DNA from: a virus
Virus record (IMG/VR): IMGVR_UViG_3300028920_000156
Span: 1-37,671 of that record
Length of the DNA: 37,671 nt
Reading direction: 5' to 3' (one strand)
Below, one piece after another: positions 11,910 to 19,191 of the stretch (positions within the stretch are counted from its first letter, which is position 1; each line of letters begins with the position of its first letter). The notes beneath the pieces were generated by a model. The model worked only from the letters and a program-made list of their open reading frames with translations, searched no databases and was not told where the DNA came from. The translations under genes and the position numbers were made by a program.

Positions 11910-11994
11910 TTTTTTGTGTTTTTTAATTTATAGCGCGCTTTTTTTTGTGCTTGGATTGATAATAATTATTCTAATAAAAGAATTTTATAATTAA
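11902..11994 (+). CDS. 30-residue single-span membrane peptide
   Basis: ATG 11902 overlaps the end of the small terminase gene. Product MIDFLCFLIYSALFFVLG then LIIIILIKEFYN, which is one transmembrane helix with a short charged C-terminus. It might be an accessory membrane or lysis peptide, but no lysis partner is adjacent. Evidence is the overlap and the clean hydrophobic profile. Confidence 0.45.
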   Translation: MIDFLCFLIYSALFFVLGLIIIILIKEFYN

Positions 11995-11999
11995 TTTAC

Positions 12000-12027
12000 T
12001 TGACAAGTCGGGTTATTTTTTTATTAT
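12000..12027 (+). promoter_or_regulatory. Sigma70-type promoter for the structured RNA
   Basis: TTGACA (12000-12005), a 16-base spacer and TATTAT (12022-12027). The predicted start, about 12034, falls exactly at the first base-paired segment of the RNA. The -10 box is the same as in the promoter at 26686. Confidence 0.7.
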
Positions 12028-12033
12028 TAGTTT

Positions 12034-12346
12034 TACCATCTTTCTTCGGGGCTTCTTGGTCGCTCCTTGCGAGAAGGAAGCCCCTTAGATGGGTGGATAG
12101 AGAAGGATGGCGAAGAACGATGGTTCAGCCAAATTCTCGAAAACCCTCGTGTAACGGCGAGGTTAGGGAGTTTTCCTTTCGTTAGGAGCCGGGAAGAACT
12201 TTAACTGCCCGGGATGGACTAACGAAGGGGTACGCGGGCGGGCTGACAACTTTGCTCGGGAGGTGCTTCCCCTCTACCATAGTCCATTAAGTTCTGGATT
12301 TTATGGGTAGGGGAAGGTATTGGTCGAAATGTACTCATTTCTTTTT
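12034..12346 (+). ncRNA. Structured RNA of about 310 nt between terminase genes
   Basis: No coding frame of quality crosses it. G+C is visibly higher than in the flanks. Helices: ACCATCT 12035-12041 with AGATGGGT 12087-12094; GGGGCTTC 12048-12055 with GAAGCCCC 12077-12084; GGC/GAAC hairpin 12109-12130; CCTCG 12145-12149 with CGAGG 12158-12162; CCGGG 12189-12193 with CCCGG 12208-12212; ATGGACTA 12214-12221 with TAGTCCAT 12280-12287; GGGA hairpin 12258-12271. TCAGCC (12125-12130) can also pair with GGCTGA (12241-12246), crossing the eight-pair helix as a pseudoknot like P3/P7 of group I introns. Own promoter and terminator argue for an independent RNA. No known class could be assigned; a degenerate group I intron or a packaging-type RNA are options. 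Confidence 0.65.
12326..12346 (+). terminator. Intrinsic terminator of the structured RNA
   Basis: GAAATG (12326-12331), loop TACT and CATTTC (12336-12341) form a perfect but AT-rich six-pair stem followed by five T. Moderately strong; some read-through into the gene at 12358 is likely. Its ribosome binding site (GGAG 12347-12350) follows at once. Confidence 0.6.
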
Positions 12347-12357
12347 GGAGATTTAGA

Positions 12358-12678
12358 ATGTCTAAGAGATACTATGCAGTATATTATAAGGAAGAAGGAA
12401 GTATTTGGTCTGAATGGAAACTTGTAGAAAAATTTCTAAAAGAGAATAAAGGGCAAAAACTTCATAAAGGATTTTTCACAATCAGCGAGGCAAAATATTG
12501 GCTTTCTGAATTAGGGGAAAATGAACCTGTTGTAATGTGTGCGGTTCCTGAAAGAAGGGCGGACACATCAATTAACAGAAAGGCTAGAAAAGCTATAATG
12601 GAAATTTTCAGGTCTTACCCATCAGAAAACAAAAAATCCGCTTTAAATAAAATTTTAAATTTTATGAGAGAGCTATGA
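12358..12678 (+). CDS. Hypothetical protein (106 aa), RNase H1 hybrid-binding-like start
   Basis: ATG 12358 follows GGAGATTTAGA. Residues 4-52 read RYYAVYYKEEGSIWSEW, then KGFFTISEAKYWL. Spacing of YYAV, G.....W and K.F.t..EA resembles the RNase HI N-terminal hybrid-binding domain, but the match is loose and no catalytic RNase H domain follows. The C-terminal half is basic and helical. Could bind nucleic acid. Coupled to the next gene by overlap. Confidence 0.5.
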   Translation: MSKRYYAVYYKEEGSIWSEWKLVEKFLKENKGQKLHKGFFTISEAKYWLSELGENEPVVMCAVPERRADTSINRKARKAIMEIFRSYPSENKKSALNKILNFMREL

Positions 12679-13022
12679 GGCTGTTTGTTTACGGGACGTT
12701 AAAAAGAGGTTTCTCAAATCATAATATTCTTAAAAATTCTCTTTTCATAGAGGAAGACAGCATAAATGGTTTTCAGATGCATGACATGGGGAATTTCCCA
12801 GGAATTACCAAAAAAAGGAATTCTGTGGTTTATGGGGAAGTTTATGAAATTGATGAGATTACTCTTATGGATTGCGATTGTCTTGAGGGTTATCCTTTAT
12901 TTTATGATAGGAAAAAGGTCAAAACGAGAAAGGGTAACACGGCAACGGTCTATTTTTTAAAGAAATGCGATTTTCCTGTAATAAACTATGGTTTATGGCT
13001 TGACAAGAAGGTATATCATTGA
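12675..13022 (+). CDS. Gamma-glutamylcyclotransferase-like (AIG2/GGCT) protein
   Basis: 115 residues, starting MRLFVYGTLKRGFSNH: the YGTL loop (6-9) is the substrate-binding signature of the GGCT fold. FPGI, VYGEVYEID and the acidic turn DCLEGYP (about 68-74, with the glutamate expected to act as general acid/base) follow in the right order. Family enzymes release 5-oxoproline from gamma-glutamyl amines or peptides. Why a phage keeps one near packaging genes is unclear; other phages have them as accessory genes. ATG overlaps the previous stop. Confidence 0.85.
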   Translation: MRLFVYGTLKRGFSNHNILKNSLFIEEDSINGFQMHDMGNFPGITKKRNSVVYGEVYEIDEITLMDCDCLEGYPLFYDRKKVKTRKGNTATVYFLKKCDFPVINYGLWLDKKVYH

Positions 13023-13034
13023 TATACTATATGC

Positions 13035-13178
13035 ATGGAAGCCTATCTAATATCAGGGGAAGTAATCTTTATTACGAAAGAAGAGGCGGTTGCGTTGCTT
13101 GAAATGGGCGTCCCTATACAAAAACCAGTTTCACATGAAATAGAAATACCCGAGTATTGTGAAGAAGAAACAGTTTAA
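13035..13178 (+). CDS. Hypothetical acidic peptide (47 aa)
   Basis: ATG 13035; product MEAYLISGEVIFITKEEAVA, then EMGVPIQKPVSHEIEIPEYC and ends EEETV. Beta-hairpin followed by a helix. No clear ribosome binding site. The frame is complete and overlaps the next small gene by 20 bases. Confidence 0.45.
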   Translation: MEAYLISGEVIFITKEEAVALLEMGVPIQKPVSHEIEIPEYCEEETV

Positions 13179-13317
13179 CGTCAGATTAAACCACAAAGTA
13201 ATAGAAGACCTAAAAAATTTTCTCTCAAAAGAATTATTGCCTCACGAGTCTGAGGCCATATTCGTTCAAAAAGCGATTGTCGAAAGAATAACAAGACTGC
13301 GTAATGGCAGGGTTTAA
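13159..13317 (+). CDS. Ribbon-helix-helix-like DNA-binding protein (52 aa)
   Basis: GTG 13159 start. KKKQFNVRLNHKVIEDLKNF gives a strand (FNVRL) and first helix; SEAIFVQKAIVERITRLRNG gives the second helix. This strand-helix-helix order, size and polarity match Arc/MetJ-type dimeric regulators. It ends inside the start of the large terminase gene. It might autoregulate the packaging genes; assignment is by pattern only. Confidence 0.5.
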   Translation: MKKKQFNVRLNHKVIEDLKNFLSKELLPHESEAIFVQKAIVERITRLRNGRV

Positions 13318-16300
13318 ATTAAATATAAGCAGAGAGGCCGATTCGCTCATAAATGAGCATATTGACGTTTATCGCCGCGCAAACAAATACAGATTTAATA
13401 ATATTCCCCAATATGCTGAAATTTTAAACGATTTCTACGGCAAGCTTGTAAAAAAAAGGATTGAAAAGCTTAGAAGAATAAAAGAAAACAGGACGAATAT
13501 AATACCAGTCATGTCTCATCTTTCTAACAGGGAGAACTTGGTTGACTTGATGATTCACTGGGGATGGACGTTTGACCCTAGATTACAGCCAATAGGGGTT
13601 ACGTCCACTATTCCGTGGATTCCATGGCCTTCGCAGGTAGAATTTATTCAATGGTTTTATGAATTATACCTTAAAAATGAAGGCGGATTAATAGAGAAAA
13701 CCCGCGACCAGGGGGCCACATGGTTATGCTGCATGATAGCTATACAGGAATGGAGATGGGAAGAGGGGTTTATTGGCGGCTTCGGGTCTAATAAATTTGA
13801 GTCTGTAGACAAGAGGGACAATCCCAGGTGTATATTTGAGAAACTGCGGGGAATTCTAAGAACTCTTCCGAACTGGTGGTTTCCCAAAGAATGGGATTTC
13901 AGGAAGCATGACAAAATAGCAAACCTTGTAAATCCTGAGAATAGGGCCAATATATCTGGTGAATCCGGTAAAGAGATTGGGCGGGGAGGCCGGTATTCCT
14001 TCTATGTAGTAGATGAAAAAGCTTCGCTGGAATTTCCTAAAATGGCCGATGCCGCCCTTTCTCTTGCCACACCCTCTCAGTTTGATCTATCAACTCCTCG
14101 TGGAATGAATGATTTCGGACAAAAGCGTCAATCGGGAAAACATAAAGTGTACACATTTCATTGGCGGGATGACCCCAGAAAGGATGAGGAATGGTATGAA
14201 CACGAAAAAGGGCGTCTTGACCCAGTTATTGTGGCTCAAGAAATTGATATTGATTATCACGCGTCTATTGAAGGACTGTTTATTGAGCCTGAGTGGGTTG
14301 AGGCGGCTATGCGCATCAAGCTGGAGCCTCGCGGTATTCGTAGCGGTGGACTGGATGTTGCCGCTGGCGGCTCGAATAAAACGGCGCTATGCTTACGGGC
14401 TGGCCCGGTGGCGAGAGTTTTTGAATGGTCAATAGAGAATGGAAATGAGGTGGCACATAAGGCAATTGAATTATGCAACGAGCATGGGATCGAGTATCTG
14501 CATTATGACCGCATAGGAGTTGGACACGCCATATACTCCGCGTTTGAGTCTACAGAAAGAGAGATGCACTTTACAAACTATGGTTTAGAGGCTGGCGATA
14601 GGGCCAGTGACGAATTTTACCCCGAATTTAACAAATTTGGGCATGAGATATTCTTTAATGCTAGAGCCGAATGGTGGTATGTTCTTTCCCAGAAATTCAA
14701 AAAAGTGTACGAAAACAAAAAATACAACCAAAGACACCCGGACGAAGAGTTGATTTCGATTGAGCCAAATCAAGAGCTAAAGAATCAACTTTGCGCTCCA
14801 ATGAGATTTACCACTGAAGGTGGTAAGATAAAATGTGAACCTAAGACAATGATGAGAAAACGGGGGATTAAGTCTCCGGATTGTTTTGTCGCCGGGACAA
14901 AAGTCAGAACACCTAAAGGAAATGTGGCTATCGAAGATTTGAGAATTGGAGATGTGGTTTGCACTCCTGTTGGGAATAGGAAAATCATAAAAACATGGGT
15001 TACAACTACTTCTAAATTGACAGAAACCACGTTTTCTAATGGAAAAAGACTAATAGGAAAAGGAAAGCATAGGATATTTACTTGGGATTCAGGGTGGGTA
15101 AGACTAGACTCTCTTATATTGGTTAATTATATTGAAACAGATGGACTGTATAGGAGGTTGAGTTGGGCGATAAGAAGGTTATTTACAAAGGAGAGTCGTT
15201 CTTCATTCAAACATCTGGTAGATATTATCAGTCAGGAAGGAAGGATGCTCAGGAGAGACTTCTTCACAGAAGAATCTGGGTTGACAATTTTGGGGAAATT
15301 CCAGAAGACATGGTCGTTCATCATAAAAATGGTGACTGGAGGGATAATTCCTTGGAGAATTTGGAATTACTTAAAAAAGGGGTTCATTGTAGAAACCACA
15401 CCAAAAAAAGAATGCGAGACTCGGAATTTAGGGAAAAAGCAATTAAAGCTCTCAGAGAAAATTCAAAAAAAGCCGCAAAATGGCATTCATCTCAAGAAGG
15501 AAAAGAGTGGCATAGAAACCATGGAAAAACCTCTTGGGAAAAAAGAGAAAGATATACACTCAAATGTGCTCAGTGTGGCAAAGATTTTGAAACTTTTTTT
15601 CCAAAAAGGACTAAATTTTGCTCAAATAAATGCTGGCAAAAAAATACGTACCATAAAAGGTGTAAGATTTCAAAGACTTGCGTACTTTGTGGGAAGACTT
15701 TTAAACACAATAAATACAGGAATCAGAAATGTTGTTCCAGAAAATGTGCGGCAATTTACCGTTTCAAAAACAAAAGTTTATAACCTAACACTTGATAAAG
15801 ATAACATCTATTACGCTAATGGAATTCTAGTGGAGAATTGTGCCGATGCGATGGTCATGGCGTTCCTGAAACGGGATGCGGGGAACAAGCATGTGGTAGA
15901 TGATTACTCCGATGTCAGCTCCATTTGTACTGAATTAGACCTGAGCTGGAGGAATTTGCGTAGTCACAGGCTGCTTAATTACGGGGCCGTATGCCTATCA
16001 AAGGACTTGCAAATAGAATGTCTGTGCTCCGTATGGGATGAATACGATGGGGTTTTATATGTCCATACTGAAAAAACATTCCCTATTCCAGATGCAAGAG
16101 GAATTGCCGAGTTTCTCAATTCAACCATGAGGCTGCAAGAGGTGGAGTGCGAGAGGCTTATGGGTAACACGGAGATGTTCTTTGAGGATAAAAAAACCGT
16201 AATGAAGAACATAAATGACGAATTATGGCTAAAAACGTCAAGATTTCAGTCGGTTAAATTAAGAGTTCCAAGAAAATATGATATGATGGGTAGTATAGCT

Positions 16301-16606
16301 ATATTAAATGAAATGGTTCAAAACAAGCGGATAAGGATAAATGTGACTTGTAAAGAATTAAATCGTCAATTAACAGGCTGGAGGGTTTCTAAAGGCAAGG
16401 TAGTGGCCGGCGGAATGAAGGAGGCTCTTCTTATGACTGTTTGTGACTTAGTAAAAGTGATACCTTTGAAGGAAATTAGGAAGCGCATTGAATATCCACG
16501 AGTAATACCAGCACTGTCAAAACCAACCAGAGCGATTAAAGAGGTTGGTCGCCCATATAATGGGCTTGACGAGCTGGCTAAATTAAAGGAGAAACAAGAT
16601 GAGTAA
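13304..16606 (+). CDS. terL: Terminase large subunit, interrupted by an intein
   Basis: 1100-residue precursor. ATPase part: adenine-binding-type PWPSQVEFIQW (107-117), deviant Walker A EKTRDQGATW (131-140), Walker B YVVDEKA (234-240) with catalytic E238. Nuclease part: first acidic residue in SGGLDVAAGG (D351), then SPD-CADAMVMAF, the third nuclease motif, split by the intein between D526 and C846. After splicing the protein would be about 781 residues, longer than the usual 450-600. The extra C-terminal 200 residues look like a second RNase H-like domain (GAVCLSKDLQIECLCSVWDE ... LLMTVCDLVKV). It powers DNA translocation and cuts concatemers at the portal vertex. Confidence 0.9.
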   Translation: MAGFKLNISREADSLINEHIDVYRRANKYRFNNIPQYAEILNDFYGKLVKKRIEKLRRIKENRTNIIPVMSHLSNRENLVDLMIHWGWTFDPRLQPIGVTSTIPWIPWPSQVEFIQWFYELYLKNEGGLIEKTRDQGATWLCCMIAIQEWRWEEGFIGGFGSNKFESVDKRDNPRCIFEKLRGILRTLPNWWFPKEWDFRKHDKIANLVNPENRANISGESGKEIGRGGRYSFYVVDEKASLEFPKMADAALSLATPSQFDLSTPRGMNDFGQKRQSGKHKVYTFHWRDDPRKDEEWYEHEKGRLDPVIVAQEIDIDYHASIEGLFIEPEWVEAAMRIKLEPRGIRSGGLDVAAGGSNKTALCLRAGPVARVFEWSIENGNEVAHKAIELCNEHGIEYLHYDRIGVGHAIYSAFESTEREMHFTNYGLEAGDRASDEFYPEFNKFGHEIFFNARAEWWYVLSQKFKKVYENKKYNQRHPDEELISIEPNQELKNQLCAPMRFTTEGGKIKCEPKTMMRKRGIKSPDCFVAGTKVRTPKGNVAIEDLRIGDVVCTPVGNRKIIKTWVTTTSKLTETTFSNGKRLIGKGKHRIFTWDSGWVRLDSLILVNYIETDGLYRRLSWAIRRLFTKESRSSFKHLVDIISQEGRMLRRDFFTEESGLTILGKFQKTWSFIIKMVTGGIIPWRIWNYLKKGFIVETTPKKECETRNLGKKQLKLSEKIQKKPQNGIHLKKEKSGIETMEKPLGKKEKDIHSNVLSVAKILKLFFQKGLNFAQINAGKKIRTIKGVRFQRLAYFVGRLLNTINTGIRNVVPENVRQFTVSKTKVYNLTLDKDNIYYANGILVENCADAMVMAFLKRDAGNKHVVDDYSDVSSICTELDLSWRNLRSHRLLNYGAVCLSKDLQIECLCSVWDEYDGVLYVHTEKTFPIPDARGIAEFLNSTMRLQEVECERLMGNTEMFFEDKKTVMKNINDELWLKTSRFQSVKLRVPRKYDMMGSIAILNEMVQNKRIRINVTCKELNRQLTGWRVSKGKVVAGGMKEALLMTVCDLVKVIPLKEIRKRIEYPRVIPALSKPTRAIKEVGRPYNGLDELAKLKEKQDE
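14882..15838 (+). other. Intein in the TerL nuclease motif (319 aa)
   Basis: Residues 527-845 of the precursor. Block A starts CFVAGTKVRTPKG (Cys1 nucleophile) and IEDLRIGDVV; block B is GKGKHRIFTWDSGW with the conserved histidine; block F is VYNLTLDKDNIYYANG; block G is ILVEN followed by Cys+1. The penultimate residue is Glu instead of the usual His. Splicing parts occupy about 85 residues at the N-side and 32 at the C-side. The 200 residues between them are Lys-rich and low in recognisable motifs (IQKKPQNGIHLKKEKSG) because that DNA encodes an HNH endonuclease in another frame. Insertion at an active-site motif is typical for inteins. Confidence 0.9.
15163..15783 (+). CDS. HNH homing endonuclease nested out of frame inside the intein
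   Basis: TTG 15163 has GGAGG (15153-15157) five bases upstream and is the first possible start after TAG 15151. 206 residues: LLHRRIWVDNFGEIPED then MVVHHKNGDWRDNSLENLEL (50-69), the HNH core with H53/H54, N62 and N66; a central GKEWHRNHGKTSW signature common in phage HNH proteins; then two zinc ribbons, CAQCGKDF...FCSNKC and CVLCGKTF...CCSRKC. Its stop at 15781-15783 falls inside intein block F. It fills precisely the gap between the two splicing halves. Presumed role: cut intein-free terL alleles and so spread the intein. Confidence 0.9.
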   Translation: MGDKKVIYKGESFFIQTSGRYYQSGRKDAQERLLHRRIWVDNFGEIPEDMVVHHKNGDWRDNSLENLELLKKGVHCRNHTKKRMRDSEFREKAIKALRENSKKAAKWHSSQEGKEWHRNHGKTSWEKRERYTLKCAQCGKDFETFFPKRTKFCSNKCWQKNTYHKRCKISKTCVLCGKTFKHNKYRNQKCCSRKCAAIYRFKNKSL

Positions 16607-16820
16607 AATAGTAGAGGTTAAACAAGAGAAAAAATGGGAAGAGGATAGTTATGCCAGAACCCTTGCCGAGGCCAGAGCGATAAAAAATGACCCGGTTAAG
16701 TTGAAGATGGCTAAAGCGGGAGCCAAGAGAATCTTGGAGGAAGAAATGGACAGGATAAGTGGTCTTAAATCCATCGCTTCCATGAAAGAGAAAGCAATAA
16801 AAAAGATAAAGAAAAAATGA
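16599..16820 (+). CDS. Small charged helical protein (73 aa)
   Basis: ATG 16599 overlaps the end of terL, and its stop overlaps the next start. Lysine/glutamate-rich (VEVKQEKKWEEDSYARTLAE, MKEKAIKKIKKK), with all-helical prediction by eye. No family recognised. It links packaging and glycan genes in one coupled chain. Confidence 0.65.
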   Translation: MSKIVEVKQEKKWEEDSYARTLAEARAIKNDPVKLKMAKAGAKRILEEEMDRISGLKSIASMKEKAIKKIKKK

Positions 16821-17440
16821 GCGCAAATCAATTAGCACTTGATAATCAAAACAAAAGACAGTTATCGCAGTTTTTTTGCGATTTGCACAGTGTTTTCAAT
16901 TTTCCTTATGGCGAGCATCGCGTCAAGTGGTTTATATCATTTGGCGCGCTACTCTATTTCATAAGGGATAAGAACCTTGGTATTCCATTTCAACAGGATT
17001 ATGACATCTCTATAATTGGACGAATAGACACTCATATGTTTAGAAAGCATTTGATTCAGTCGGGGTTTGAGATAATAAGTGAGTTTGCAAATGATGTCAC
17101 GAATGAGCCGTTTCAAATAGTGGCAAAGCACAGATTTGGACAGATAATTGACGTTTATTTCTGGGTTGATTCCTGCGGATATTTATGGCATACATACCGC
17201 CAAGGAGAGGGGTACAAGTTTAAAGGAACGCCAAAATATGCTTTTGAGGGAGAAATAGTCAAATATAAGTGGAATGAGAATTCCATAGAGCTGAATTTTC
17301 CGGCCAAATACGGCACTCTTCTGGATTTATGGTATCCAGGATGGTATATACCAGATGTACAGTTTGGTCAGTCAAGCGCAGAGGCTATAAGAGAAACTGC
17401 TAGTTGCGCTAATTTATCAGAGGTGCTTCATGGGACTTGA
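16817..17440 (+). CDS. LicD/fukutin-like transferase 1
   Basis: 207 residues. FISFGALLYFIRDKNLGIPF (about 40-59) followed by QQDYDISII is the nucleotidyltransferase motif of the LicD/fukutin group (G.LL...R....I..D.DiDi, metal-binding aspartates D62 and D64). Later VYFWVDSCGYLWH, FPAKYGTLLDLWYPGW and YIPD match the family's C-terminal PxxxxxxLxxxYG-W arrangement. Family members move phosphocholine, phosphoethanolamine or sugar phosphate from a CDP donor onto glycans. A CTP-type cytidylyltransferase gene at 26269 could make such a donor. The end LSEVLHGT overlaps the next ribosome binding site. Confidence 0.75.
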   Translation: MSANQLALDNQNKRQLSQFFCDLHSVFNFPYGEHRVKWFISFGALLYFIRDKNLGIPFQQDYDISIIGRIDTHMFRKHLIQSGFEIISEFANDVTNEPFQIVAKHRFGQIIDVYFWVDSCGYLWHTYRQGEGYKFKGTPKYAFEGEIVKYKWNENSIELNFPAKYGTLLDLWYPGWYIPDVQFGQSSAEAIRETASCANLSEVLHGT

Positions 17441-17735
17441 ATCAGGAACAAAAATAGTATGTGATAGGTGTAAAAAAGTAATAAGGGATGTGAAAAATCC
17501 CATAAAAATACATCATATAACCTGCATGGATTGCGTCTTAGAGCAAAAGGTGTCGGAAAATCTTCCATTAGAGCTTAAAACTGACATGAAATTTGAGTAT
17601 GTCATAAAGGATGGAGCACCGTTATTGGTGATTAAAATAAGAATAGAGAAGATGGGGGTTATAGACCTCGGTGTTTCAAGGAGCCAATTAGAGACTTGGG
17701 TTGGTGAAATGAAGGAAATTGAGGCTAAAAAGTGA
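17430..17735 (+). CDS. Small zinc-knuckle protein (101 aa)
   Basis: ATG 17430 overlaps the LicD-like gene and has AGAGGT 8-13 bases upstream. CDRCKKVIRD (11-20) and CMDC (about 34-37) form one zinc site; the rest is a beta-rich domain (KFEYVIKDGAPLLVIKIRIE) with a C-terminal helix. No enzyme motif. Possibly a scaffold or regulator for the adjacent glycan enzymes. Confidence 0.6.
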   Translation: MGLESGTKIVCDRCKKVIRDVKNPIKIHHITCMDCVLEQKVSENLPLELKTDMKFEYVIKDGAPLLVIKIRIEKMGVIDLGVSRSQLETWVGEMKEIEAKK

Positions 17736-18556
17736 TTTCAAAAGAGAGGGTGCTGGAAGTAAATCGTATTAGCTGGCGCAAACAGCATACGACCGCAGTA
17801 TTTGACTCAACCATGGTTCACATGGGATGGAAGGTCATGATTTATATTCCTAGGGCCAGGTATTTAAAAAAGCGATTTAACTACAAAAGACTTGTTGTGG
17901 TATGCAATAAAAGAGACAAATACTTATGGAATGACGTGGCTGATGAATTTGAATTTAATGAAAGAAGAAGTCGGTGGCCATATATAGGCCCTGAACCATT
18001 GCTTCCTGATTATGTGAAGAAGAAATACGGTTGTTTTTCTCTTCAGCACCCACCAAGATATAAGGGATTGGCATACGGAAACAATTTTACCCATATAGAA
18101 TACGGGGAAGAGAAAGGCGAGCGATATGATTTAGCCATTAACGCGTCAAGGAATTTTCAGCTGGGCGCGAAAGATTATGGGCTTTTGCTTGATTTTTTGG
18201 GTTATAAAAAAGTATGTTTTGTAGGTGATGGTTATTATGTCCCCGGGGCAGATGATTTTAGGAATTGCAGCATGGATAAAGTGTGTAATGCTTTGAGGAT
18301 GTCAAAATTTTATTTCGGCCCGATGTCTCCAACCGCTCACCTTCCCGCTCTAACAGGCACTAGCAGAATACTATGGGGAAGAGGGATGGAATGTGACCCG
18401 TTTACAAATAACAGAACGCTTCGGTATGTCTATGGGAAAAAATGGAATCCTTTTAAAGTTAAGACCGAATTTATGCTAAGTGCCCGCAAATTTAAAGTAA
18501 AAGACATGGCGAGGTTTATTTTAACTTGTTTTGGCGAAAGATTTAAGTACGTATGA
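17732..18556 (+). CDS. Glycosyltransferase, GT9/heptosyltransferase-like (274 aa)
   Basis: GTG start overlapping the previous stop. The C-terminal half contains VCFVGDGYYVPG, then MSKFYFGPMSPTAHLPALTG (about 192-211), which has the layout of the GT-B nucleotide-sugar site of ADP-heptose transferases (FIGPdSG..H.A.alG). The N-terminal half has YKRLVVVCNKRDKY and YDLAINASRN. A weak assignment to GT9 rests on that C-terminal motif. It would add a sugar in the same pathway as the neighbouring GT2-type genes. Confidence 0.55.
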   Translation: MISKERVLEVNRISWRKQHTTAVFDSTMVHMGWKVMIYIPRARYLKKRFNYKRLVVVCNKRDKYLWNDVADEFEFNERRSRWPYIGPEPLLPDYVKKKYGCFSLQHPPRYKGLAYGNNFTHIEYGEEKGERYDLAINASRNFQLGAKDYGLLLDFLGYKKVCFVGDGYYVPGADDFRNCSMDKVCNALRMSKFYFGPMSPTAHLPALTGTSRILWGRGMECDPFTNNRTLRYVYGKKWNPFKVKTEFMLSARKFKVKDMARFILTCFGERFKYV

Positions 18557-19191
18557 ATGTTGATATACTTATTCCAACCTGTAAACAAGAGGTAAATTCT
18601 TTAATAAAGGAACTTTTGATTACCAATGGTAATTATAGGATAATAAGCACATGTCTTATGATTAGTGCCGCACAAAATAGGAACGCCGCTTTAAGTTCGG
18701 CAAAATCAGATATTGTTATTATGATGGACGATGATATGACCGGGTTTTATCCAGAATGGTTAAATGAGATGATTGAGGTTATAACGGGAAATCAGGACAT
18801 AATTTTATTGTCAGCCAGATTATTACATCCGAAAGGATTTGGTCATATGGGAATTAAAAAACAAAAGCAAGGTCGTCCTTATGTGGCTCAAAATAATAGA
18901 GTTTCTACAGCATGTTTTGCTTTAAGAAGAGATATTATTATGAAAAATAATATAAAATTTGATGAAAATTTCGTTGGAAGCGGATACGAGGACACTGATT
19001 TTATGATGCAAATATCTCAAAAACTAGGAAAAGAAAGGGTTTGGATAAATGATAATGTTGAGTTGATGCATAATAACGAGATGAAAAATCAAGGCGGCCC
19101 TTTATGGGAAAAAAATCATAAATATTACAGAAGCAAATGGCCTGATGATATGGCGGTCGTAGGACAACAGGATTGGACAGCATGGAGATAA
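18553..19191 (+). CDS. GT2-family glycosyltransferase (212 aa)
   Basis: Overlaps the previous stop. VDILIPTCKQEVNSL (3-17) is the first strand and loop of the GT-A fold; AAQNRNAALSSAKSDIVIMM leads to the DDD metal/donor site (MMDDDM, about 57-62); FVGSGYEDTDF (about 140-150) is the acceptor-side ED motif typical of GT2 catalytic bases. Ends with a WxxK-rich segment. It would be soluble as no membrane helix is seen. Donor sugar unknown. Confidence 0.85.
   Translation: MNVDILIPTCKQEVNSLIKELLITNGNYRIISTCLMISAAQNRNAALSSAKSDIVIMMDDDMTGFYPEWLNEMIEVITGNQDIILLSARLLHPKGFGHMGIKKQKQGRPYVAQNNRVSTACFALRRDIIMKNNIKFDENFVGSGYEDTDFMMQISQKLGKERVWINDNVELMHNNEMKNQGGPLWEKNHKYYRSKWPDDMAVVGQQDWTAWR

Noticed and set aside
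12034-12346. Firm call of a group I intron
   Set aside because: P7/P3-like pairing is present, but P4-P6 is not convincing, no gene is interrupted, and a dedicated promoter and terminator frame the RNA.
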